A model generated the notes under the pieces. That model was not told where the DNA came from. It saw only the letters and a list, made by a program, of their open reading frames with translations, and searched no databases. A stretch of 64,000 nucleotides of DNA from Verpa conica (Eukaryota > Ascomycota > Pezizomycetes > Pezizales > Morchellaceae): assembly GCA_033030425.1 (NCBI GenBank), contig JAUFSD010000025.1:620001-684000 (forward strand), read 5' to 3'. A program made the translations under genes and the position numbers. Of the stretch, positions 51,701 through 64,000 are shown one piece after another. Every line of letters starts with the position of its first letter. Within the stretch, counting starts at the first letter, position 1.

Positions 51701-52129
51701 AAGCATCTTTAGAGGGGCTGCATAGGCTTCATGGACTATCACTCGAGCTTGACGTATATGCAGATATGTAGCCTGGTCCGGTGGTATGACATCACCACAG
51801 GGCTGAATTACATATATTTTATGTAAACATTGAATATCACTACACGAATAATGACCCTACAGGGAAAAAAGCCCTCTTACTTGCCCCCGTACGGTATATA
51901 CATATGTGTGTATGTAATGTATGTAGGGTTCGTAGCCCCGGATATAAACGGGGGCCCACGTACATGCATGTACATACATGATCTTTACGACGCACAAGCC
52001 CGAGCAGAAATAAAACCGTTTACCACCGCGGAGGGGAGATATAAGCACCATTCATCATAAGCAATCACTCGTCGCTTTGTTTTACCACCTAACGGCCCAT
52101 ACATCCAAACCCCGCCCACCTCATTAGCC
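45784..52129. other. Gene-poor interval with repeat relics
   Basis: 6.3 kb without a supported gene. It contains the TA-flanked inverted-repeat element at 47013-47155 and, at about 47277-47297, a lone related end (CATTACCTGTCTCGAG followed by TA). 48.2-49.4 kb is AT-rich. 49.9-51.7 kb is more GC-rich with several open but unrecognised frames, for example minus 50987-51229. Possibly further decayed genes or transposons; I could not assign any. Confidence 0.45.
47011..47157. mobile_element. Short TA-flanked inverted-repeat element (MITE-like, 143 bp)
   Basis: The 24-bp terminal inverted repeats start CTCGGGGCAGG and end ATAAGTACCGG; left and right copies (47013-47036 and 47132-47155) differ at one position (GGCC versus GGTC). 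A TA dinucleotide flanks each end, the target preference of Tc1/mariner-type elements. The 95-bp interior is AT-rich and non-coding. Confidence 0.72.
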
Positions 52130-53107
52130 TTGTGCTAGAGTTCCGAGTGCCACGAAGCATGCCGGATCACCTTCCAGCGAATTCACTATCAACTCGCATC
52201 ACCCACCCACCCACGCCGACAACATCCGCGATTGCCTTGTCTAATTCAGGCCGCCTACCCTTAGTTTTAGTAAAATGTATCAGTATTTGGACACCCGATT
52301 TTTTTAGCTTCAGCAGATCCTGCTCGCCACCCTGAAGCCATGACAGGTAACTATCGTCATGGACGACCCAAACAATGACTATTCTCTTGGTCACATCGTT
52401 TCTTCAGACCCCGTGCTCTTCATCCCTAGGCCAATCCGTAGTGGTAAGCTCGTGCATAAGTGGATAAATGACAAGATCCCGTCTCCGCCAGCAATTAGCA
52501 ATACTACATCGGAGCTCCTTAAACACTGGGCCGCGGATATAGAACCATAGGGTCCTTTCACGATAACATTGGGTATAGCACCGCCAATCCCCCGGCTTTA
52601 TTGCTGATTACAGCAAGTTCTTCGAGAGACCTTCGCGGGCCCGTATCAAAAACCCCATGTTAAATGAATGTAGCGGCGGTGGAGATGCTACGGAGAATGG
52701 GTGGGGTGTAGGTACGCCACTGAGGTATGGAGAGGAATACAAGATCTCCTGCATCCTAGGTTCTAGTGGCGTAGTTACTTAGAGCGGCTCGAATGATTTT
52801 TATTATCTTCAAGGACAAATTGCCCGACTAAGGGGGCATAGAGATAGAGTATTATCCTATCTACTATATCATATATATGAGGGTGTAGGCGGGAGCCGTG
52901 ACTACGAAAGTATAGAAACCCAACGTAAGAATTTATATAAAGAAGGACGTGAGTAAATAGGAATAATTCGTAAAAAGAATACCTAAATGCCTCTTTTGAC
53001 GTGGCACCGATTAGAAGCATGGAATGGAATGTAAATTGCCGGAAGGATGATTTATTCTCTTGGTTGAACTTATCAGTAAATTGAGTATCATGAATGAAGG
53101 TGATCAA
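52130..53107 (-). pseudogene. Decayed ferric/cupric reductase (FRE-like flavocytochrome) gene
   Basis: Minus-strand translation shows the family's parts in correct order but in different frames. A membrane part comes first (RYSFYELFLFTHVLLYINSY ... LHPHIYDIVDRIIL, 53020-52830). An FAD-binding HPFSVAS follows (about 52685-52703), preceded by VFLSIPQW. Then come VKGPYGS (about 52541-52561), the NAD-binding VLLIAGGDGI (about 52484-52507), KRIVIVWVVHDDSYLSWL (about 52335-52388), GVQILIHFTKTKGRRPELDK (about 52235-52295) and a C-terminal SGMLRGTRNS. Frameshifts separate HPF, GPYG and the last block. A TGA interrupts just before SGMLRGTRNS (about 52162-52164). Intact members reduce Fe(III)/Cu(II) at the plasma membrane for uptake; this copy cannot. 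The N-terminal heme segments are not recognisable upstream. Confidence 0.8.
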
Positions 53108-53702
53108 GAGTACGACATACCAGTACCTTGTCCCAAACCCGAATGAATATTGGGAGGGTGTGACTGGTTGCTGCTGTAGTGGGAACTCTCGCAGCTCCGT
53201 GTATAATAATAAGTTGCTTATAGGACCATCATGTGAATATCTTTAGTAGGTAGTTCTTGGCAGTTATCAGATACAACAGAGGAAGATTCGTTATAGAGAC
53301 TAAACCAAGTCGATCGGTAAAAATAGGCGTTTTCAATGATTCAAATAGAAGTCTATAGAATGTATAAAACATGTTCAAGGCATAAATACGCATCGAATCG
53401 GGGGACATTCATACTCAAAAAATGTGAGCTGGTTGATACGATACCACCCTACTAATACGATTGTAAATCGAGCGAGGCGATAACGGTTTCCTGCCCCTAG
53501 CACACTGTCGCCTCTAGCAATAAGTAGCTTCCTTTCGCCGTTCAATGGGGCACTCGAGCCCGAAGATCCTCCGGACTCGGGGGGGACGGGCAGAGAAACA
53601 CTGGTAACTGGTAGAGAGCCATCGTGCGCAAACCGCTGGAGAATCTTGGGTGCTGACGACGACAATGACAAGGGCAGCGCTTTCCGCCGTCTAGCCTTCT
53701 TG

Positions 53703-53929
53703 TACCGTATAATCTTCTTAAATTCGACCCGCTATGGCCGGGGTAATACGCGTTTTTGCGCAATATTTAACACAAAAAAAAAGAATAACACAGTTTTAGT
53801 CTATATAAGTATAAGCATATACGTACCTTTCTTGTCCTAGTGCCAGGGATTTTCATGGCTTCAACTGTTCCAGCACCTATTAACTCAACCCCTCCTATAG
53901 CGGGTCGAATTTAAGAAGATTATACGGTA
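53703..53929. mobile_element. TA-flanked element with perfect 33-bp inverted ends (including TA)
   Basis: The left end at 53703-53735 and the right end at 53897-53929 are perfect reverse complements over 33 bp, reading TACCGTATAATCTTCTTAAA at the outer edge. The outermost TA on each side is likely the target duplication, so the element proper is 53705-53927 (223 bp) with 31-bp repeats. The 161-bp interior is AT-rich with no transposase. It fits a Tc1/mariner-type MITE; perfect ends suggest fairly recent mobility. Confidence 0.85.
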
Positions 53930-56900
53930 GCCGACGAGCGATCTACTTGATAGATTATGGTAATGCCCAAGAAACAGGTCAATAGAACTAGATTATATGA
54001 CTTGGTAAAATGTTTTGAGAATAAGACATTTCTTTGCGGAACAGGGACTCGGGCTCGCGTGAGGGGAGATTTAGGAGTAGCAGCTGATTCTGTATTCGTA
54101 GGGCTGTATAATTCTATCTCCGAGGAAGTTGATATTGGAAGTGTGCGACGCAAATTCGAATATTTTGTTTAACATGGACAAGCAGATGAGGACGTGTAGA
54201 TCGACACTTCCGAGCCGAATAGGGAGGGACGAAGTTTCAGTTATAGGAAGGGGGAGATCGTCTTTTGAAACTCAGCCCAATATTTGACGGAAAAGGTACT
54301 TTTTCTCGCTCGCACCGTGTTGGTGCCTAGTAGTGATGACAGTGCGCTGTATCCTGAGTTGATGCTTTATCAGATCTTGTGTTTCAACATGCTTACTGAT
54401 CTTAGCCGATATCGGATCTTGAAGACCGGGGATAATACCCCCACGCAATGTGACCCCCATACTAAGACTCCACGTGATGGTGGTTGTAGTAAACGTTGAA
54501 TAAATTGTTATTATCAAGAAACATTGATTACAGTCTTTCTAAACCCCATCCTCGGCGTCTTCGCCCCGGGAAGAAAAAAAGCGATGGGTGTCATTCCTCA
54601 CAAAGAGTACGACCGCTAAGCCTTGTCGTTTCTGGCACCAGAAAAAAGGCCTGCCACTGATGCTCGGAAAATTGGTCCCGGTCCTCAATAGGTATCTTCT
54701 TCTTCACCTTCTAAACAATAATTATATGTACCATAGGATATGAGACTTGAGGCACTAATTGTTTGAGAAAGGTCAGGTGGGCCCTTCATTGGCATCAAAC
54801 CGGTGAGGTGCGAGGTAAATGATCTCATCCGTATACTTATCTACTTTGGCATTTCCCCATGCATCTTATCGCTCTAGTAGGTATCAAGTACCTGGTTTTA
54901 GTATTGTTCCTGTGAGATTGTCATCGGCAGTTTTCCTAGACGCACTGGAGCAACTACCGTTCATTTCAACCAGTTTTGGTACCTACCCACCACCTTTCTA
55001 GATTCCGCCCAAGCACGTTGGCCGGCGAAACCTCTTCCTGGCCATGCGGGCTGCTACATAAACAACATATAGCAGGCTTCATCCAGTTCCCGTGATACAC
55101 ATCTTGCCCTAATAGCCGGATGATCCGGGGGTAGGTAGCGCCCAGGGGACGTTTAGCCGGGGGGGGGGGGGGGCAAGCAGAGAGAATAGAGCCACGTTGG
55201 TGTAGATTGGTTCGTGCGACGTCGTGTGTACCTGCTTTAGCTGTGCCATAAAGGCCCATTGGTAACGAGCGGCTGCCCCTCACATGGTTTTTTTTTTTTT
55301 TTTTTTTTTTCGTAGATTTCCCAAGGAGTCGGTGCGGGAAGGGAACCCAAGGGATCGGTTTGTATTCTTTCAAATAATGTCCTTTTCTGGCATAAGACGA
55401 GACAGCAATCATTCCAGTGTGAAACCCAACCGCAGCTACAGCCACATCCTCAGGAAGCAATCTTCGGACCCCAGAGCTGAAGATGGCCCTCGTGTATTTT
55501 TCTACACGTCCAAAGGATGATATTCAGCGTGGGAAATAATCAAATAACGGACTTTGTCCCCACCCAGCTCCAGGGGTACCAGGCTTTAATGAATTTGATC
55601 ATTGACCTCTATGCAGACCTGGTGCTCGAGGTGATGTCCCCACGGAGATCTCAGGTAAGACAAACATCGCCTATTGAGCGCCACCACCGCCGTCATGTCA
55701 AACTTAGAACCTTAGCGCGCTTTAAACCACGCACGTGTGTGAAACTAGGGCTTATCAGGCTTTCGGTGAGGTAATGGGAATCAGGAATCACAACGACCCT
55801 TTCATTGATTGCCTATTATCAGACAGTCGGAGAGCTCGGTGAGACCCTTGCAATGCAGATCCTACCATGAGGGAAGCTCTTTGGCAGTATTCAAGAGGTT
55901 AATTACAGAAGTGAATTAGTAGGTTGTAGCCTCTACCACCAGACACTATTTTACTCATAGATCAAAAGGAGTGAAAAGGCCCCCGAGATATTCTAGATGG
56001 GATAGCCAGCCACCCGGAAAAATGAAGGTAAAGTCGATTCCCGTCTTGTTGGTTCTAGAAGTACATGTACTCAGGGGTATGGAGATGGAGATTTTACAGA
56101 GCGGGTAACCCTACTATTGCACCTTCGCATCTCCCAGCTTGAGAACCGGATTTAGTGCTTAGTCAAATATGGCTCTTTTATTTATTTATTTTTCGCTTTA
56201 TAGCTAAGGGTTGCCCGCAGGGCTTTTACATATAACAAATTCGGGTTAGGCTTATGATCCTCCTTCCCGTGCTGTTGGGTCTATTGCCGTTACAAGGGAC
56301 TGGTACTCTAGGTTTGTCCGGCTACCATGCTCAGCACTGACAAGGGTTGGCCTGCTCCTTATTTCTTGACGAATTAACCCCTCAATACTAAGTAACAACA
56401 CTCATGGTAGGCAAGCGCGGAGAAAGCGAGGGAAAAAAAAAAAAAAAGTAGATTTTTAGCATATCGATGGTGCGATTTCTCATCGTTGGTGAAGACCGAT
56501 AGTGAAAAATTTTCATTGGGGTATCGGAGAACCCCAGGATACGGGATCAGGAGAAAGAAAATTACAGCGAAAAGCAACAAAAAAAAAAAAGGAACTAAGC
56601 CGTTATACTTTGTTTTCGGTATACCGTACCTATGTCCAGCTCACACCACTTTCTTCCTCCGACCTCAATGCGGGTCCGTTCCGCCAAAGTGATCTAGTCC
56701 GACAATCTTGTCTGAGGGATTCGACGGGTGACACAAAACGGACCTCCTGTCTCACCTCGGCCAGTAGTTGGATACGTTTACTAGATACAGCCTTTGCGGA
56801 TTAACGGAGTTGACCGCCAGAGTCTTGGGAGCATGCTTGGAAGGAGGTCTTAAACTTCAGCCAACCGCATGAAATATTTCCCTCGAGGTGGAGACTTCCG

Positions 56901-58440
56901 TTCCCCGCATTTTGCTTTTGTCTAGGATGAGAGTGTGCTTCATGCTCATGCAAGGCTATGGGCGCTGGGCGGTGCATCTGTCATCTGGGGTCTCGTGGAC
57001 GGTATGATACGTTGTGCTCTGTCTAAACAATGCATTCGAGGATACTAAGGAGGACCACTCGGGCTCTCTGGCCGGTGAAGGCTTGTGATTGGAGGGAAAT
57101 AGGGAGCCTCTCCAAACGTTTACCCTCACTGTAAACACCAGAATTGCACACGCGCAGTTAAGACTGTCATCGGGACAATACACTGCTGCAATACAAGGTT
57201 CGATCAGCGTAAACCCCCGAGGGGAACAACTGGCAGATGAAAGGAGAAAGAAAATTATTTTCTGCATATATTATGACAAAGTTGAATACTAATAGAGAAT
57301 AGTATATCAACACGTGTTGGCACCCGTCAATGAAGGAGGAAAGCGTTACCTATTCATACTTCTATTTTTGCTACGAGAAATGACGTTAAGGTTATTTCTA
57401 CCCAGGCATTCCCTGGAGCTCCTCCACTGTTCTCAGCTCTTTCCTTTTGTTGGGGGTAACAAGAAACGTGGTAATATTCCCGGGAACTCGGGAATGAGGA
57501 AGGAGAAGGGAGAAGTATACAGGATAAGGGAGGCTGGTTTACTGATGATCGGATTCCACGATGAGATGAAAAGGAAAGGACGGTCTAAAGGAGAATCTTA
57601 GAGAAACAGGAAACGACAACATAGCATGGCATGTCATTAGGATGGTAGCAAAAAGCATGGGTGACAAAATAGAAGAGCGCGGATGGAGCGCTTCCCTACC
57701 CCGCCTTTACGAGATGAAAACTTCTCCGGGTCGCGAAGCACCTCTCCGAGAAGTTTTTTCAGGGCCACAGTAGCACAAAGGCGCGTGCATCTTCTTTTAG
57801 TAAATCGGGCTCTTATATTTCTTTTTTCTTCCCTTTCATTGCACCTTCGTTGTCAATATCGCTGGTGGCCGCCGCGGCGGACATACCCTGAGTACGTGTG
57901 TGATTGAAAAAGCGAGTTGAGGAACACAGGTGACTACACTTTTATTGATTGCTACAAGGGTTGTTGGGGGGGGAGTGAATACATGTACCTAGTCTTTTAG
58001 ATCTGGTATGCGACACACTTTATCCCAAACCATCTTGATAGAGTGACATACAGTCAGGGCAATAGAGGTTGATTTTTTTCCGGGGGCGGATGCAGCCACT
58101 AGAGGACTGCATATTTGGGCCGCCTTAGATGACCACGGCTACATGTATCTTTGGCCCTGGCTAGTACGCCATGTCTGGAAGGGTGCATGTATGCAATTTA
58201 CTACAAGTTACATATGATACGTAGGTAGTTAGTTTGTACGTATCCGGGGACATTGGTGACAGATGAGAAGTAGGCGAGGAAGGTAAATCGGTACTATGGG
58301 GGGGGGGTACGAGTGCTAGGGGGTGTTGTATGTCTGTCGTGTCTTCAATATCGTACGTACAACCACAGGGCCGTTGGTGAAGTTCCTCTTTCTCTAGAGA
58401 AAGTGTTTTTTTTCCCCCTTCATTTTTTCCTTTTTCCATT

Positions 58441-58478
58441 TCTTTTCTTTTCTTTTCTTTTCTTTTCTTTTCTTTTCA
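58441..58478 (+). repeat. (CTTTT)n microsatellite
   Basis: About seven tandem CTTTT units, bordered by further T/C-rich sequence (58395-58530) with CTACCTTT / CCACCTTT-like variants. Confidence 0.9.
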
Positions 58479-60083
58479 TTTTTCTACCTTTCTACTTTTC
58501 CACCTTTCCACCTTTCCACTTTTCTTTTCTACGTTCGTCATCTGGGACTGTCCCATGCGCGGCGGGCGTGGCCAAGAAGTAGAGTCGGCGAGAGTACGGC
58601 TCTTGGACCGCCTTTTCATAATTTGAATCGTTGCAGGGCATCTCTACTTGGGGCATGATGGGCAAAGCCTAGTGTAACTAAAGTATACTCCATGAACATC
58701 TAATCTTGGAGGAAAGCCTCATCACATCAATCTCTCCTACAGTACTGAAGGAGTGTGAATTTGTATATCGATGGCAAGCTGTGTTGTTGTTGTATCTACC
58801 CCAGCACACTAGGGAGTCCTGTATCTTGACCATTAGCTGGCCTAAGAATAGCTGTGAGAGCTGTAGCTGCGAGAGCTCCAACTAGGTAGGTTCCATCAAA
58901 CCTCTCGGTTCACTCTGCGGCTTTTCCCATCATTAACAACCACTATCATCCCTCACCCTTCCCCTCCCCCTCCTCAATCACAATCCCTCACCCACATACC
59001 CCCCCCTTCATCATCATCTATCCATCCACAATCATAACCATCATCATCGTCGCCCTTTCCCTTTCCAAGATTTCTTCCGGATTGAGTGCCCGGGGCTGTT
59101 CACCTGGGAGCCCGCTGCTGCTTATTCATTTCTGCTGCTTTTGCTGCTTAGCACTATTACTGCTTCTGGCTGGTTGCTGCTACTGCTGCTCCTGTTGGAA
59201 GGTCTCCTGCCACAGCCTGCCTTGCTGCTTCTGTGAGCTGAGGAGATCGATTTTACCGGTTTCCTATCCAGTGTGTCTAGCCCTCGTGCACTCTTCTTCA
59301 TCCTCGTCCTCGCCGCGCGCCGCTGCGGCTGCTGCAACTAAACATCACCATCCACTTCGTCCAAAGAGCTCTATCGCATAGGTAGTACCACTACATACAT
59401 TACTCACATAATTTGCACACGGCCAACACGATCTTCATCTGCCACTTACGCTCTGCTTCGGTTTCACAAAACCAGGCAAGCAAGTAAGTAGAGGCGTTGT
59501 ATTTGTCCGGCCTAAAAAACCCAACAACTCCCAGGAAGGGAAAGAAAAAAAAATACCCTAGTTGCTGACTGCTGCAATTGGATCTGCTCCACTTGCCCCT
59601 TCGCCCCGCGTTCAACTATAGGAGACACGATACTCCAACAGTTCTGTGTCATCTCCACCCTTTCACGATCGATCATTACTCGAAACAAAAAAGGTAATAT
59701 CTATGCTTCTCATACGCTCGTCCTATCGGACTAAGCGTGCCTCACTGGCCCGCTTGACGGGCAGCGATCCATCGATGGCCCGATCCTCGCTTCCACCATG
59801 GCTGGGGCGTTCCACTCGTCCTATCGTGCCTAGTGAATATAGAAAGTAGCAAAGAGGCTAACCCTTTGATATTGCAGTCGCGCATTTTCGTCTTGTACGT
59901 CGTTAAAGAGTCCATTTCCGACGCAACACCCCCGCATTCCGCTTGCGATCTAGACCTGCTCCACCGACCGCCCCTGAATATACGATAATATTAGAAAACA
60001 TCTAGCCGGTTCGAAATCTTTTTGGTTGGAAGATTCACCAACAGGGTTTTTTGGATTTCGCATGAGCTGTTGAGCTCACGGTT

Positions 60084-63000
60084 ATGGGCTTGGAGGTTGA
60101 ATCGCATCGCTCACACGATGGTTCACAATTAGCAACATTGTCACCTGGAATTGCCCGTATTGAAGACATACAGCAGCATCAGTTCAGAGGAAGTTATCAA
60201 CCACCAGTAGGTCAGTGCGATTATCGATCAGGTCACTCAGAAGAAGGAATACATACAATGTCGATGACTGCAGGAGAACATCATCAAGCCATGGGGCAAT
60301 ATCAACAGTCTCACGAAGCGGGGGAGAAGCCTCGAGGGAGGGAACGAAGTAGGGAGGGTATGGGGGAAGGAAGTGGGGCTTCTGGTCTTGGAGGACCACT
60401 GAGTAGCAGCACGGAACCCCAAACTCGGAAAAGAAGAAGGAGTAGAAAAGGGCTGGACAAAAAATTCGAATGCCCACAGCAAGGGTGTGGAAGAATGTAT
60501 TCGAGAGCAGAACACCTCTACCGACACCAACTCAACCGTATGGAACCCCCTGATAACTTCTTTACGTTTTATATTCTTTAATTTTTATTTATTTTTATTT
60601 TTATCTTTATTTTTTTTTTAAAAAAAAATAAGAAAGAAAAAAGAGACTCTTTAAATGGAGATCTAGTTGGTGATTTTATTTAAAAATTGCTTAAAAAATC
60701 ACATGAGCCTGTGCGCGTCATTTAATTCTATTGAGGTCGAACCTTACTATTAGCGAAAAAATGAGTGGGGAGTTTGGGGATATGAAATGAGAAGATAGAT
60801 GCTGACGGTTGGTGGGTTTTAGATCAGCCAAAGCAGATATACTTTTGCGATTTCCCCGACTGTAAACGGTCATTCGTTCGGCAAGATTTATGTGCACGAC
60901 ACCGTGACCGACATACGAATCGGGGCTCTCAGCTCCAGAGGAAAGACAGTTTTCTCAATAACCCCGTTGGTGCAGCTGCAAGGAATATTCTTCAAGATCG
61001 GAAGAATTCTATGACTCAAGGGTCGTCTTCACCCGAATCCCCAAACGCTCCTAGCATTTCGATGAAGGCAGAAGACTCACCAACCATGACACCAAATGGG
61101 CACCATTCTGGAGGTCCTATGGACATGACTGCTTCCCCGGAGACCTCTACAGCAACCTTACCCGGGTCTTCTAGTGTTTCGACGCCTGCAGGGGAAAATC
61201 GAGTTAAGATACGCAAAATTTCAGCCGATCACTCGCACCCAGGTCAAAGAATGGCAAATGGAAGTATGGATGGGGGCTCCCAAGGGCAGACAGGGAGGAG
61301 GTTTAGTATTGATCATTCAAGGTCACAATCAATCTCCGAGGCTCCCTCAGCAGAAAACAACCAAATTTACGTTGGTATGAATCATCAAAATCGTCAGGTA
61401 TCCCAGGCCAATAGACCAACCCTCCAGACAATGGTCGGAACACCAAACATGAATGGCTTGTCTTTGCAATCACCCTTTTCTGCCTCGACTACATCCTCTG
61501 GAAACCCTTACTCTACACACCCAGCCAGCTCTGCAGGCGCATCTGTCCCCATAACCACAGGTGCAAGTTCGAGTCCGGGGACCTTTGTCCAATCATCTGG
61601 ATTCTCGACATTCTCCCAGCATCAGCCGGGGTACCCCAATTTAAATCAGAGTAGTGCCCCAAATACTGGGAGCAATGGATACACTACCTCACCACCGACA
61701 AGCTCATCATCTGGAGATCCACTAAGTTCAGTAGGCGCTGCTGCAACTAGCGCAGCAGACTTTGGCATCATACAGTACACCATTCCTATGTTTGGCGGAG
61801 ATGGGTATACTCGATCCCCCAACTGGATGGCTAACGATTTTGCATCTTGGTTCTTCGATGACCCTTCAATGGGAATTAACTCACAGAGGCAACCTTCTAT
61901 ATCAAACAGCTATGTTGAAAACCTAAATGCCATGTCACCTCAGGGCTACTACTTAGCAGGCCCTGACTATAATAGTGGCGCTTACTATCCTTCCCCTTTG
62001 CCACAACATCCAATGTCAGTCACTAGTCTCATCGCGCCGCCGAGCCCGCCACAGGAGTCTCTATTGTCTGAACACAGAAGACAAGAACTGGTAGACATCA
62101 TTGAAACGTTTTCTGAGATGGCTAGTTATAATACAAGGCATCTGGGTGCTGGCTCTGCGGAGGATGAAAACAACGTCTTAAGCTTGTACATGATGCAGTC
62201 ATACATCTCGGATTACTGGATACACTTTCACCCTCAACTCCCTATCCTCCATCGACCAACATTTTCGGCTGACAAGACACAAAGCTATCTACTCCTAACA
62301 ATAATTGCTGTTGGCGCCTCAATGATAGACCCCAAAAAGGACCCTGCGATGGCAGAATTGGCATCTACTTTAGCAGCTGATTTAGCATGGAATATCCGAT
62401 GGGCAATCTTTGCCGATGTGGACTTCCGACCCCCAGCAAAGCTTTGGGTTTTCCAGGCCTTGCTCCTTTTGGAAACCTTTGAAAAGATGTTCTCGAGTCG
62501 GCAGCTGCATGAGCGTGCACATATTCACCATGCTACTACGCTTACTCTGATGAGGCGGGGTTCTTCATTAACTGGAAGGTGTGCCTACGATTCCCCACAA
62601 AGCGGTCGTGATGTGAAGTCCAACAGTGAAAGCGGCAGTGTAATATTTTCTGGTCAAATTTCGGGAGCAAATACTATGGACGAAGGCTGGAATCGATGGA
62701 TTGTTAGCGAGGCGACAAGGCGGGCGGCTTTTGCGGCCTTTGTACTGGATTCAACACACGCAACGATGTTTGGACACTCAGCAGTTATGGTTGCCCATGA
62801 AATGCGGTTGCAACTTCCTTGCGATGAGACCCTATGGGCAGCAACAAGTTTCAACGAGGTCTACAAGATCGAGCAGTCTCTGGCACAAGCGGGAGTCAAA
62901 CAGACAACCTTCCTTGAGGGGTTGAAGAAGACCTTGAATGGCCAGAACGTACGAACAAATTCATTTGGGCGAACGATCCTCATGGCTGGTTTGCTTAGCG

Positions 63001-63881
63001 TAAGTTGGCACATGCATCAACGAGATCTCCAGGTGACATCCCTCGGCGTCGCAACACAGCTCGGCGGACAAGTCAAATGGCGTCAAGCGTTGACTCGGTC
63101 ATTCGACCATTGGAAAAAGGACTTCGATGCTGCTCTGGCAGGAATTCGAGCGGTTGGAACATCCTTTGAGGGGATGGATACATATTTCATCCCTTCCACT
63201 GAGGATGTGGAGCACGAAAATATATTCGAAAGTCGAACTGTCCTACACCACCTAGCTCACATGTCAATGCATGTCGATATTGTCGATCTTCAGATCTACG
63301 GTGGTGCCAAACGCCTGCTGGGTCGAACGATAACGCCACAAGATGCCCACCTTGCTCGTAAAAGGATGGAAAATTGGGCCCCTAGTGCAAGGGCAAGAGA
63401 TGCTACGTTTTACGCCCTCCGATTCTTGAGTCAAGTGATGTTGCCAGAAGAGCGATTGGACATGCCTTTCGAGGACGAACAACCTGGAACACCGGGATCG
63501 AGAAAAATGATCTCTCGTGCAACAACGGGAGTGCCGATATACAACGCTCGGGAGGACCACCTCCTTAATCGGCCCTGGGTCCTGTATTACGCTTGTTTGG
63601 TCGTTTGGTCGTATGGGTTTGCGCTAGAGGGCTGCCTTACACAACCGTATCGAATGCCGGCAACAAGCCAAGAGAAGTATGCAGATATGAGAGCGTTTCT
63701 GAATCGGGTGGCGAGTGTACGGTCTCCAGAGGAGTTAGCAAACGTTCCCCACAAGAATGCTTGTTTGGGACTGGTCTTGACCTTACAAGAGATGTTCAGC
63801 AATTCAAACTGGGAGCTGTTGATCGAGGCATCGCGGCTGCTAAGCCAGTGCATTGGGATATTGACTGGCGATATCCCATAG
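60084..63881 (+). CDS. C2H2 zinc-finger transcription factor with fungal-specific trans domain
   Basis: Two exons, 60084-60537 and 60823-63881, give 1170 residues. The 285-nt intron (GTATGG ... TTTTAG) is long and AT-rich, and splits the last His of finger 1. Finger 1: C130, C135, H148, H152 (FECPQQGCGRMYSRAEHLYRHQLNH). Finger 2: C160, C165, H178, H182 (YFCDFPDCKRSFVRQDLCARH). A basic KRRRSRK precedes the fingers (nuclear signal). Residues 190-570 are disordered and Ser/Pro-rich. The fungal-trans (MHR) domain spans about 575-1000 (LVDIIETFSEM, YWIHFHPQLPILHRPTF, LLLTIIAVGASM). The same layout occurs in fission-yeast Klf1-like and many filamentous-fungal C2H2 regulators; the target genes are unknown. 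The start ATG is the first in an open frame after a long leader. Confidence 0.92.
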
Positions 63882-64000
63882 TATTTCGGTTTTCGTTTAT
63901 GTGGTATTTCTTGGAGGGGGTTTTTTTTTCTTTAATTTATTCACCTTTTTTACTCTTTTTGGTTGGACTTTTCTGGGTGGAATCTGTGCTCTTTTCTTTT

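Larger units (their letters stand above)
53108..60083. other. Gene-poor interval upstream of the C2H2 regulator
   Basis: 7 kb with no confident gene. It holds the TA-flanked inverted-repeat element at 53703-53929, homopolymers (G15 at 55159-55173, T23 at 55288-55310) and a pyrimidine microsatellite at 58441-58478. CTG-rich sequence lies at 59110-59240 and C/T-rich sequence at 58930-59100. The last ~1.2 kb is likely promoter and long 5' leader of the transcription factor gene. Open frames such as 53957-54172 (+) and 54966-55460 (-) resemble no family I know. Confidence 0.45.

Noticed and set aside
51461..52060. Two similar-looking peptides (MYVRPEVNHGSRTC and MYVGFVAPDINGGPRTC) suggesting a tandem duplication
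   Set aside because: The DNA under them aligns only weakly with many gaps; similarity could be chance.
53957..54172. 71-residue plus-strand frame and its minus-strand counterpart
   Set aside because: Protein-like in parts, but no domain, and both strands are open; not enough to call a gene.
54966..55460. 164-residue minus-strand frame
   Set aside because: It runs through the T23 and G15 homopolymers (poly-Lys and poly-Pro); no family match and likely fortuitous.

Overview
The window is nuclear DNA of a filamentous ascomycete (Pezizomycotina). The evidence is many short introns (about 50-70 nt, GT..AG), two intron-containing tRNA genes, and conserved fungal proteins: Def1, a Csc1/OSCA channel, Bro1, mitochondrial Lon, Yip4, Aim41, and a C2H2/fungal-trans regulator. 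Long AT-rich gene-poor stretches, small inverted-repeat elements and decayed gene copies suggest a repeat-tolerant genome. The class (Pezizomycetes-like or another early branch) cannot be settled from the sequence alone.

Layout. 1-2.5 kb shows no gene. 2.5-5.75 kb is DEF1 (+). 8.2-11.6 kb is a seven-exon Csc1-family channel (+). 12.1 kb is a tRNA-Met(CAT) with an intron (-), followed by a foldback element at 12.75-13.12 kb. 14.5 kb is a tiny two-exon Gly-rich protein (+). 15.3-16.05 kb is a decayed triosephosphate isomerase copy (-). 17.1-19.1 kb is a seven-exon phosphoglucomutase (-). 22.8-23.65 kb is an F-box protein (+). 24.0-25.9 kb is a divergent pair, AIM41 (-) and YIP4 (+). 29.4-33.0 kb is BRO1 (+) and 33.9-38.0 kb is mitochondrial LON (+). 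39.66 kb is a possible tiny mitochondrial protein. 41.6-44.1 kb is an atypical protein kinase (+). 45.7 kb is a tRNA-Ser(GCT) with an intron (-). 46-59 kb is gene-poor; it holds two short inverted-repeat elements flanked by TA and a decayed ferric-reductase-like gene (52.1-53.1 kb, -). 60.1-63.9 kb is a large C2H2 zinc-finger transcription factor (+).

The intact genes are mostly single-copy housekeeping functions: RNA polymerase II turnover, osmosensing channel, glucose-phosphate metabolism, ESCRT/endosomal sorting, Golgi membrane protein, mitochondrial proteolysis and tRNA amidation. They do not form a metabolic or defence cluster. Exon structures were derived by hand from splice signals, frame continuity and family resemblance; all joins given keep frame.

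I found no convincing new multi-gene system. The most useful non-routine observations are the two gene relics (TPI with catalytic Glu replaced by Lys; an FRE relic that still shows its motifs in order), three inverted-repeat elements (two flanked by TA), micro-exons of 19 and 16 nt, and a kinase with DIN in place of DFG.
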